Below, piece by piece: positions 1 through 5,498 of a stretch of DNA of 5,595 bases (position 1 is the stretch's first letter; the number at the start of each line of letters is the position of its first letter). The DNA comes from Enterobacteriaceae bacterium UBA5654. GTDB lineage: Bacteria > Pseudomonadota > Gammaproteobacteria > Enterobacterales > Enterobacteriaceae. The stretch spans positions 51,173 through 56,767 of the forward strand of contig DIJC01000024.1 in assembly GCA_002421005.1 (NCBI GenBank). The letters are read 5' to 3'. The translations under genes and the position numbers were made by a program. The notes under the pieces were generated by a model. It did no database searches. It had not been told where the DNA came from and was given only the letters and a program-made list of their open reading frames with translations.

Positions 1-18
1 CTCTCCCTCAAGGGAGAG
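1..18. repeat. REP-like palindrome, left copy (probably cut by window edge)
   Basis: CTCTCCC at 1-7 pairs with GGGAGAG at 12-18 around the loop TCAA. The sequence to its right (AACAGTCTGG) lacks the GGGGTGAGGG tail seen in the copy at 61-94, so if this is the same element its tail must lie to the left, outside the window, in inverted orientation. Palindromes of this CCCTCTCCC/GGGAGAGGG type are common extragenic repeats in enterobacterial and related genomes. It has no T tract, so it is a poor intrinsic terminator. Being truncated, its full extent is unknown. Confidence 0.55.
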
Positions 19-60
19 GGAACAGTCTGGCGTCGTCGTTGAGTCTGTCACCGGTTTTCT

Positions 61-94
61 CCCTCTCCCTGCGGGAGAGGGCTGGGGTGAGGGG
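61..94. repeat. REP-like extragenic palindrome, right copy
   Basis: A perfect 9-bp stem, CCCTCTCCC (61-69) with GGGAGAGGG (73-81), encloses the loop TGC. It is followed by CT and the tail GGGGTGAGGGG (84-94), the usual layout of a hairpin plus conserved flank in this class of repetitive extragenic palindrome. It lies 63 bases beyond the chrR stop on the transcribed side, so it could protect the 3' end of the mRNA or slow polymerase; that role is inference. With the copy at 1-18 it resembles a two-unit inverted mosaic (BIME-like) about 40 bases apart. Confidence 0.65.
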
Positions 95-156
95 CTTACG
101 GGTATGTGCTCCCTCGAGAGGGTGGACATTCCCAGCGAGCGCACCCGCTTAAGCCG

Positions 157-726
157 CTACTTATCACTTACCCGCTGAATGTACTCGCTAAACGCCGTTA
201 GCTGACCGGTCAGATGATCCAGCGTGCTCTGGTCAATCACCTCGCCCAGCTGCGGATCGACTTTATTCTGAATCACCCCGCCCATAAATTCCGGCTTATT
301 CATCACCATCGCATCCAGGAACACCAGGATCTGGCGCAGGTGATACTGGCAGCGCGCGCCGCCGATTGCGCCCATTGAGCTGGTCTGAATGAGCACTGGC
401 TTGCCCGCCAGCGGCTGTTCCGGCAGGCGCGACAGCCAGTCGATAGCGTTTTTCAGGCCGCCTGGCACTGAATAATTATATTCGGGGGTTACGATCACCA
501 CGCCGTCCGCCTGGCGGATTTGCTCCGCCAGCGCTTCGACGCTTGCCGGAAAACCTTCTTCCTGCTGGATATCGGCGTCATACAGAGGGATATCACCAAT
601 CGACGGCAGCGCCGAGACCTGCATCCCGGCCGGAGCCACTTTAGGCAGGGTGCGGGCGACCATCCCGTTAAAAGACCCTTTGCGCAGACTTCCCAACAGC
701 GTAACCACGTGTAACGTATCAGACAT
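157..726 (-). CDS. chrR: ChrR/YieF, NAD(P)H-dependent FMN quinone and chromate reductase
   Basis: A 189-residue cytoplasmic flavodoxin-fold reductase; the E. coli protein is 188 residues. The family binds FMN and transfers two electrons from NAD(P)H to quinones, and also reduces chromate, which is thought to limit redox-cycling damage. The FMN phosphate loop GSLRKGSFNG is at residues 12-21 and the flavin-contacting PEYNYSVPGG at 81-90. Tyr85, Arg125, Tyr128 and Glu146, reported as an inter-subunit hydrogen-bond network in the E. coli tetramer, are all present at the same numbers. The ATG at 724-726 is preceded by a strong Shine-Dalgarno sequence (AAGAGGAG, 732-739) five bases away. It follows yieE by 22 bases on the same strand, the order known from E. 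coli, so co-transcription is likely. The physiological substrate is not certain; the identity of the family is. Confidence 0.96.
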   Translation of the reverse strand: MSDTLHVVTLLGSLRKGSFNGMVARTLPKVAPAGMQVSALPSIGDIPLYDADIQQEEGFPASVEALAEQIRQADGVVIVTPEYNYSVPGGLKNAIDWLSRLPEQPLAGKPVLIQTSSMGAIGGARCQYHLRQILVFLDAMVMNKPEFMGGVIQNKVDPQLGEVIDQSTLDHLTGQLTAFSEYIQRVSDK

Positions 727-748
727 AATGACTCCTCTTGTGTGGAGA

Positions 749-1489
749 TTAGTTTTGATCGGATTCGTTGAGTGTAAACGCTTTTTCAGCGGTGAGACTG
801 GTAAAGTGCATCAAACGCCCTGCGGGTTCTCTGGCGCGAACCTGGGGATCGGGCAGGCAGCACCAGCTTCCTTTCCCGGTATATTCCCAGACTTTTAGCC
901 GCTCAATGGCGGGCGTGACCGCCACCGACCACACCAGCACAGCTTCGGCATCGCAGACGGCTTCAATCTGCGGCACGCTGGCTGCCCGCAGACGCCCGGA
1001 GCCGGGCAGCAGGGTCAGTGAATGGCTTTCCGCCTCGCCCGTCAGCTTCAGCACGCTCTGACGCAGCGCAAGGAGCTGCGCACAAGCCTCATTGGGATCG
1101 TTTTGATTGTTAATCCACAGCGTTTCATTGCTGGTAAAACTGTAGCGTTCATTGCCCTGCGCGGCGGGGCGTTGTAGCGCCAGCGCCAGCCCGCAATCGC
1201 CTTCGGTAGTTAACGCCACGCCGACAATATTGCCGGTATAGGCGATGGAAAAACGCGGCAGCATATTATCCAGGAATACGGGTTTTCCGCCTGGCTGGAC
1301 GACGATCTCCGGCAGTTCGCTAATGCCATAAAGCATAAACATCAGTTCAGCGAGCAGCGCTCTGGAGGTCAGAAAACGCGTCCGGCGATGTTCCGGGAGT
1401 TGGCGAGCCTGATGATGGCAGGCCGCAGAAAGGCGGTTAGACAGGAGATAGCCGTCGCTAAGGGTGCCTCTTGCAAAATGCGTTGCCAT
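749..1489 (-). CDS. yieE: YieE, 4'-phosphopantetheinyl transferase-like protein with altered active site
   Basis: A 246-residue protein matching E. coli YieE (about 249 residues), a predicted member of the phosphopantetheinyl transferase superfamily. Such enzymes move the phosphopantetheine arm of CoA onto a serine of carrier proteins. Traces of the family motifs are visible: GKP at 68-70, FSIAYTG at 80-86 (in place of FNxSHSG), the metal motif at 100-105, and LRQSVLK at 142-148 (in place of WxxKExxxK). The metal motif, normally GxDxE, reads GLALAL, so Ala102 and Ala104 sit where Asp and Glu are expected. The KE pair of the last motif is Arg143-Gln144. Magnesium-dependent activity is therefore doubtful. 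The start ATG (1487-1489) has GGAG six bases upstream (1496-1499). No carrier protein gene is nearby. chrR follows after 22 bases, and the two probably share a transcript from the 1490-1678 gap. Confidence 0.88.
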   Translation of the reverse strand: MATHFARGTLSDGYLLSNRLSAACHHQARQLPEHRRTRFLTSRALLAELMFMLYGISELPEIVVQPGGKPVFLDNMLPRFSIAYTGNIVGVALTTEGDCGLALALQRPAAQGNERYSFTSNETLWINNQNDPNEACAQLLALRQSVLKLTGEAESHSLTLLPGSGRLRAASVPQIEAVCDAEAVLVWSVAVTPAIERLKVWEYTGKGSWCCLPDPQVRAREPAGRLMHFTSLTAEKAFTLNESDQN

Positions 1490-1563
1490 TTTTCGCTCCG
1501 TGATAATGGGCTGTGGTAAAGAAGAAAAAGGTGTTGTCGGTTAACCGCTTTCGTTTTTAAACG

Positions 1564-1613
1564 CAAATGAAGCAAATGAGAAGATCCTGAACCTCATTTT
1601 TACAATTCATTTG
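1564..1613. repeat. Compound inverted repeat in the mnmE-yieE gap
   Basis: Two stems are nested. CAAATGAA (1564-1571) pairs with TTCATTTG (1606-1613), and AAATGAG (1574-1580) pairs with CTCATTT (1593-1599). An uneven internal loop (GC against TTACAA) separates the stems and a 12-base loop closes the structure. As DNA this gives four copies of a CAAATGA-like unit, two direct and two inverted, so it could be a binding site for a dimeric regulator. As RNA on the minus strand it would be an A/U-rich hairpin without a following T tract, so it does not look like a terminator. It lies 75 bases before the yieE start. Function is unknown. Confidence 0.5.
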
Positions 1614-1628
1614 ATATGGACGGTGTTT

Positions 1629-1675
1629 TTAAGAGAAAACCGTGCCCGCATCAATTTTAATCTTATGCGGGCATG
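1629..1675 (-). terminator. Probable intrinsic terminator after mnmE
   Basis: TGCCCGCA at 1643-1650 and TGCGGGCA at 1666-1673 form the core of the stem, and T1651-A1665 adds one further pair; the loop is 13 bases and A-T rich. On the minus strand the hairpin is followed after ACGG by TTTTCTCTT, an interrupted T tract (1631-1639). It begins a few bases past the mnmE stop codon, the expected place for the end of the mnmE transcript. The large loop and broken T tract make it weaker than the yidC terminator, so some read-through to yieE is possible. Confidence 0.65.
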
Positions 1676-1678
1676 AAT

Positions 1679-3043
1679 TTATTTCCCGATACAAAAGCTG
1701 GAGAAAATTCGTCCCAGCAGGTCGTCCGAGGTAAATTCCCCGGTGATTTCACTCAGAGCCTGCTGCGCCAGCCGTAGCTCTTCTGCCAGCAGTTCGCCCG
1801 CCCAGGCACCGAGAAGCTGCGCTTTGCCCTGCTGGAGGTGATCGGCGGCCTGTTCCAGCGCCTGTAAATGACGGCGGCGGGCGAGGAAACCGCCTTCCAT
1901 GTTGGTGTCAAAACCCATGCTTTGCTTGAGATGGTCGCGCAGGACATCCACGCCTTCACCGGTGCGCGCGGAGAGGCGCACAAGTGAGTGACTGTTCACT
2001 TCACTGAAGCCCAGCGTCTCGCCGGTGATATCCGCTTTGTTACGCACCACGGTAATGGGGAGTTTAACCGGCAGACGGGCGATAAAGTCCGGCCAGATCT
2101 CCGCCGGGTCGATGGCATCCGTAGTGGTGCCGTCCACCATAAACAGTACGCGGTCCGCCTGTTCAATTTCCTGCCATGCGCGCTCAATGCCGATACGCTC
2201 GACTTCATCGCTGGCTTCGCGCAGCCCGGCAGTGTCGATGATGTGCAGCGGCATTCCGTCGATGTGGATATGCTCGCGCAGCACGTCGCGGGTGGTGCCA
2301 GCGATGTCGGTGACAATCGCTGCTTCACGCCCCGCCAGCGCGTTCAGCAGGCTGGATTTACCCGCGTTCGGACGCCCGGCAATTACCACTTTCATGCCTT
2401 CGCGCAGCAGGCTGCCCTGACGCGCTTCGGCGCGCACCGCGTCGAGATCGGCGATAACGTTATTAAGCTGGCCTTCGATTTTGCCGTCAGAGAGGAAGTC
2501 GATTTCCTCATCCGGGAAGTCAATCGCCGCTTCTACATAGATCCGCAGGTGAGTGAGCGCTTCCACCAGATGATTGACGCGCGCGGAAAATGCGCCCTGC
2601 AGCGAGTTCAGCGCCGAACGTGCGGCCTGTTCTGAACTGGCGTCGATCAGGTCGGCAATGGCTTCCGCCTGGGCTAAATCGAGCTTGTCGTTGAGAAACG
2701 CGCGCTCGGAGAATTCGCCGGGCTTCGCAATGCGCAGGCCGGGGAGGGTCAGAATGCGTTTTAACAGCAGGTCGAGGATCACCGGGCCGCCGTGACCCTG
2801 AAGCTCCAGCACATCTTCACCGGTAAAGGAATTCGGGCCGGGGAACCACAGCGCAATACCCTGATCCAGCGCCGCGCCGTTGGCATCCTTAAACGGCAGA
2901 TAGTCGGCATAGCGCGGCTTCGGCAGCTTGCCAAGCACAGCCTCGGCAACGTCGCGAGCTTTCAGCCCGGAAATCCGCAGAATGCCTACGCCGCCGCGTC
3001 CCGGAGGCGTGGCCTGGGCAACGATAGTGTCGTTATGGTTCAT
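1679..3043 (-). CDS. mnmE: MnmE, tRNA uridine-5-carboxymethylaminomethyl modification GTPase
   Basis: A full-length 454-residue protein, the usual size for MnmE (TrmE, ThdF). With MnmG it adds the aminomethyl or carboxymethylaminomethyl group to C5 of the wobble uridine (U34) of certain tRNAs, in the cytosol. The N-terminal tetrahydrofolate-binding and dimerisation domain covers about residues 1-120. A helical domain follows and is interrupted by the G domain: G1 GRPNAGKS (223-230), G2 TDIAGTTRD (245-253), G3 DTAG (270-273) and G4 NKAD (335-338). Glu282, described as important for potassium-dependent GTP hydrolysis in E. coli, is present. The protein ends with the hallmark CIGK, Cys451 being the conserved cysteine. 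The ATG at 3041-3043 has only a weak ribosome site (GAG), but the N-terminus MNHNDTIVAQATPPGRGG is typical of the family. It lies downstream of yidC, separated by a terminator. Confidence 0.98.
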   Translation of the reverse strand: MNHNDTIVAQATPPGRGGVGILRISGLKARDVAEAVLGKLPKPRYADYLPFKDANGAALDQGIALWFPGPNSFTGEDVLELQGHGGPVILDLLLKRILTLPGLRIAKPGEFSERAFLNDKLDLAQAEAIADLIDASSEQAARSALNSLQGAFSARVNHLVEALTHLRIYVEAAIDFPDEEIDFLSDGKIEGQLNNVIADLDAVRAEARQGSLLREGMKVVIAGRPNAGKSSLLNALAGREAAIVTDIAGTTRDVLREHIHIDGMPLHIIDTAGLREASDEVERIGIERAWQEIEQADRVLFMVDGTTTDAIDPAEIWPDFIARLPVKLPITVVRNKADITGETLGFSEVNSHSLVRLSARTGEGVDVLRDHLKQSMGFDTNMEGGFLARRRHLQALEQAADHLQQGKAQLLGAWAGELLAEELRLAQQALSEITGEFTSDDLLGRIFSSFCIGK

Positions 3044-3066
3044 GATATGTCTCGTTGAATACCAAT

Positions 3067-3096
3067 AAAAAAGGCGGTCAATCGACCGCCCTTATT
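3067..3096 (-). terminator. Strong intrinsic terminator between yidC and mnmE
   Basis: GGCGGTC (3073-3079) and GACCGCC (3084-3090) make a perfect 7-bp GC-rich stem with a four-base loop. On the minus strand it is followed at once by TTTTTTATT (3072 downward), a textbook T tract. It starts 20 bases past the yidC stop and ends the rpmH-rnpA-yidD-yidC unit. The far side carries CTTATT, so termination of plus-strand transcripts would be weaker. The T tract ends only 23 bases before the mnmE start codon. Confidence 0.88.
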
Positions 3097-3115
3097 GTAG
3101 CGTTAACTTACCGGA

Positions 3116-4759
3116 TCAGAGTTTTTTCTTCTCGCGGCTGTGCAGGCCACGTTTTTCCAGACCACGGTAAATCAGCTGCTGCTGAATAATCGTTACGGTG
3201 TTACTCACGATATAGTACAGCACCAGACCTGACGGGAACCACAGGAAGAACACGGTGAAGATGACCGGCATAAAGGTCATGATCTTCTGCTGCATCGGGT
3301 CGGTCACGGTGGTCGGCGACATCTTCTGGATGAAGAACATCGTCAGGCCCATCAGGATCGGCAGGATGTAGTACGGGTCCTGTGCGGACAGGTCATGGAT
3401 CCACAGAGCGAACGGCGCGTGGCGCAGTTCAATGGAGCCCATCAGCATGTAATACAGCGCAAGGAAGATTGGCATCTGGATGATCAGCGGGAAGCAGCCG
3501 CCCAGCGGGTTAACCTTCTCTGCTTTGTACAGCGCCATCATTTCCTGGCTCTGACGTTGCTTGTCGTCACCCAGACGCTCACGCATCGCCGCAATCTTCG
3601 GCTGCAACATACGCATCTTCGCCATCGAGGTGTACTGCGCTTTAGTCAGCGGGTACATGATGCCACGCACGATAAAGGTGATGACAATGATGGAGAAGCC
3701 CCAGTTACCCAGGAAGCTGTGGATCCATTTCAGCAGTTTGAACAGCGGCTGGGAGATGAACCACAGCCAGCCGTAATCCACGGTTAAATCCAGGTGCGGC
3801 GCAACGGCAGCCATTTTGTCCTGAATTTCCGGGCCGACCCACAGGGTGCTGGCAAGTTGAGCGGCCTGGCCTGGTTGAACCAGCAGCGGCTGAGACTTAT
3901 AGCCGATGGCAGCAACGCCGTTACCCAGATTCGCGGTGTAGAAGTTGTTGGTGCTGTTGGCAGGCGGAACCCACGCGGTCGCAAAATACTGTTGCAGCAT
4001 TGCTACCCAACCGCCGTTAGCGCTGACGTTCAGGTTTTCGTTATCGGCAATGGTGTCGAACTTGTATTTTTCATACTTCTCATCCGGCGTGGAGTACGCC
4101 GCACCACGGAAAGTATGCAGCGCAAAGTTGCTGCTACCGGTGTCACGATGGGAAGGTAAATTGATGGACTGCTTCAACTGACCAAAGGTGGAAAGCTCCA
4201 GCGGTTTAGCACCGGCGTTCTGCACGTTGTAGTTGACGTTTACCGCGAATTCACCGCGCTTCAGGATGAAGGTTTTGGTGAAGGTGTTGCCTGCGGCGTC
4301 GGTCCAGGTCAGCGGGATGGTCAGTTCTTTCTGACCGTCAGCCAGCACAAACGCATCTTTATCAACGTTATACAGGGGACGAGAACCGTTAGCCGGGTTA
4401 TCCGGGCCGTCACGACCGGTCAGGCCGCTCTGCGCCTGGTAGATAAACTCTGGCGTGGTTTCCAGTAACTGGAACGGCTCTTTAGAACCCAGCTCTTTCG
4501 GGTAGGTCAGCAGGTGTGCCTGCTCAACGTCACCACCACGCGTGTTGATCGTCAGCTCCAGCACGTCGGTTTTCACTGTAACCAGTTTACCCTGGCCACT
4601 GGCTGGTACGCCCTGGTCTGCGGCACTACCCGCTGCGGTGGTCGTAGTCTGCGTGATCTGCTGCTGGGGCTGAGGATTTTTATCCTGCTCCCAGGCCTGC
4701 CAGATCATGAAAGACACGAACAACAAAGCGATGACTAGAAGATTGCGTTGCGAATCCAT
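3116..4759 (-). CDS. yidC: YidC, inner-membrane protein insertase
   Basis: A 547-residue Oxa1/Alb3-family insertase (548 in E. coli). It inserts and folds inner-membrane proteins alone or with SecYEG. An uncleaved N-terminal membrane segment (about residues 6-23) is followed by a Thr/Gln/Ala-rich linker (about 28-57) and the large periplasmic P1 domain to about 340. The conserved insertase core then has membrane segments near 352-372, 420-440, 464-479 and 495-528. Arg365, equal to the functionally important E. coli Arg366, lies in ITFIVRGIMYP within the hydrophilic groove. The cytoplasmic loop 375-415 is charged and helical (coiled-coil hairpin in known structures). The basic tail SREKKKL fits ribosome contact. 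The ATG lies two bases after the yidD stop with only a weak AGAG ribosome site, so translational coupling is likely. Confidence 0.98.
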   Translation of the reverse strand: MDSQRNLLVIALLFVSFMIWQAWEQDKNPQPQQQITQTTTTAAGSAADQGVPASGQGKLVTVKTDVLELTINTRGGDVEQAHLLTYPKELGSKEPFQLLETTPEFIYQAQSGLTGRDGPDNPANGSRPLYNVDKDAFVLADGQKELTIPLTWTDAAGNTFTKTFILKRGEFAVNVNYNVQNAGAKPLELSTFGQLKQSINLPSHRDTGSSNFALHTFRGAAYSTPDEKYEKYKFDTIADNENLNVSANGGWVAMLQQYFATAWVPPANSTNNFYTANLGNGVAAIGYKSQPLLVQPGQAAQLASTLWVGPEIQDKMAAVAPHLDLTVDYGWLWFISQPLFKLLKWIHSFLGNWGFSIIVITFIVRGIMYPLTKAQYTSMAKMRMLQPKIAAMRERLGDDKQRQSQEMMALYKAEKVNPLGGCFPLIIQMPIFLALYYMLMGSIELRHAPFALWIHDLSAQDPYYILPILMGLTMFFIQKMSPTTVTDPMQQKIMTFMPVIFTVFFLWFPSGLVLYYIVSNTVTIIQQQLIYRGLEKRGLHSREKKKL

Positions 4760-4761
4760 CG

Positions 4762-5019
4762 TTAGTGTTCTCTGGTATCAAAGGGTCCGGGCGGGACGGG
4801 GTCGTCTCCACCAGGGTGTAAAGGGTGGCATTTTAATACGCGTTTCACCGTCAACCAACTGCCTTTTATCATTCCAAACCTGCGCAATGCCTCAATTCCG
4901 TATTGAGAGCAGGTCGGGGTGAAACGGCAGTGCGGCCCAAGCAGCGGACTGATCAGGCGTTGATAGACCCGGATAAGGCCTATCAGGACTCGCGAGCCAG
5001 CCGACAGTGGCGACGCCAT
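4762..5019 (-). CDS. yidD: YidD, membrane protein insertion efficiency factor
   Basis: An 85-residue protein, the same length as the E. coli one. The family (formerly UPF0161) is small and membrane-associated through an amphipathic N-terminal helix; here it is seen as VLIGLIRVYQRLISPLLG (residues 11-28). It assists YidC-dependent insertion. The conserved signature HCRFTPTCSQY is at 30-40, followed by Cys64 in KCHPLHPGGDDPVP (63-76), giving three cysteines at 31, 37 and 64. The ATG (5017-5019) lies inside the end of rnpA, a 37-base overlap in a different frame, with a GGAAAAG ribosome site just upstream. This overlap and the immediate link to yidC support coupled expression of the cluster. Confidence 0.96.
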   Translation of the reverse strand: MASPLSAGSRVLIGLIRVYQRLISPLLGPHCRFTPTCSQYGIEALRRFGMIKGSWLTVKRVLKCHPLHPGGDDPVPPGPFDTREH

Positions 5020-5342
5020 AACTTTTCCAACGCTTCCGTTAGCGCCCGGTTATCGAGGTCGGCAACCCCTTTTTTCGCCACCACCACGAAATCCATTGCC
5101 GGGAGTTCATGTTGACGTAAACGAAAGCTTTCACGCGTCAGACGTTTAATCCGGTTGCGTTCATGCGCACGCTTTACGTTTTTCTTGGCGACGGTAAGAC
5201 CGATGCGGGGATGCCCCAGCGAATTCAGGCGGCCGAGGATGGTGATTTGCGGCGTGCCAGCCCGTTGCGGCTGCTGGAAGACGAATGTGAAATGAGTGGG
5301 AGTTAACAAACGTAACTCCCTGGGAAATGCGAGCTTAACCAC
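4983..5342 (-). CDS. rnpA: RnpA, protein component of ribonuclease P
   Basis: A 119-residue basic protein that joins the catalytic M1 RNA (rnpB, not in this window) to remove 5' leaders from precursor tRNAs. The conserved RNR region is clear at residues 60-73 (HERNRIKRLTRESF). The N-terminal FPRELRLLTPTHFTFVF matches the face that contacts pre-tRNA leaders in known structures. The start is GTG (5340-5342), as in E. coli, giving MVKLAFPREL. It lies 15 bases after the rpmH stop, and I see no strong Shine-Dalgarno sequence in that gap. A weak GTG start fits the much lower need for RnpA than for the ribosomal protein made from the same transcript. The 3' end overlaps yidD by 37 bases. Confidence 0.97.
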   Translation of the reverse strand: MVKLAFPRELRLLTPTHFTFVFQQPQRAGTPQITILGRLNSLGHPRIGLTVAKKNVKRAHERNRIKRLTRESFRLRQHELPAMDFVVVAKKGVADLDNRALTEALEKLWRRHCRLARES

Positions 5343-5357
5343 TCAGGGTTAGCTTTA

Positions 5358-5498
5358 TTACTTGGAAACGGTCAGACGAGAGCGGCCTTTAGCACGACGA
5401 CGTGCCAGAACCTGACGACCATTTTTAGTAGCCATACGAGCACGGAAGCCGTGAGAACGGTTGCGCTTCAGTACAGACGGTTGAAAAGTGCGTTTCAT
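5358..5498 (-). CDS. rpmH: RpmH, 50S ribosomal protein L34
   Basis: A 46-residue, very basic protein running from MKRTFQPSVLKRNRSHGF to the C-terminal SRLTVSK, the standard length and sequence of bacterial L34, a component of the large ribosomal subunit. The ATG is at 5496-5498 and the TAA stop at 5358-5360. AGG at the sequence TAGGTAG, about 11 bases upstream, is a modest ribosome site. rpmH is the first gene of the rpmH-rnpA-yidD-yidC unit, and in enterobacteria it lies divergent to dnaA, which would be just beyond the right edge. Confidence 0.98.
   Translation of the reverse strand: MKRTFQPSVLKRNRSHGFRARMATKNGRQVLARRRAKGRSRLTVSK

Noticed and set aside
111..122. Small palindrome CCCTCGAGAGGG after chrR, considered as a terminator
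   Set aside because: The stem is only 5 bp with a two-base loop and no T tract on either strand.
1490..1530. Sigma-70 promoter for yieE near CATTAT (minus strand)
   Set aside because: No acceptable -35 at 16-18 bases, and the start point would fall on the ribosome site.
1369..1575. Minus-strand open frame of 68 codons covering the yieE leader and start
   Set aside because: It begins at a TTG with no ribosome site and overlaps the yieE coding start out of frame; yieE has the clear family match and the GGAG site.
1988..2635. Long plus-strand open frame (215 codons) opposite mnmE
   Set aside because: It lies wholly antisense to a clearly identified mnmE, shows no recognisable domain, and is what codon bias on the opposite strand produces.
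3395..3787. Plus-strand open frame of 130 codons opposite yidC
   Set aside because: Antisense shadow of yidC; the His/Gln/Arg-rich translation has no domain-like pattern.
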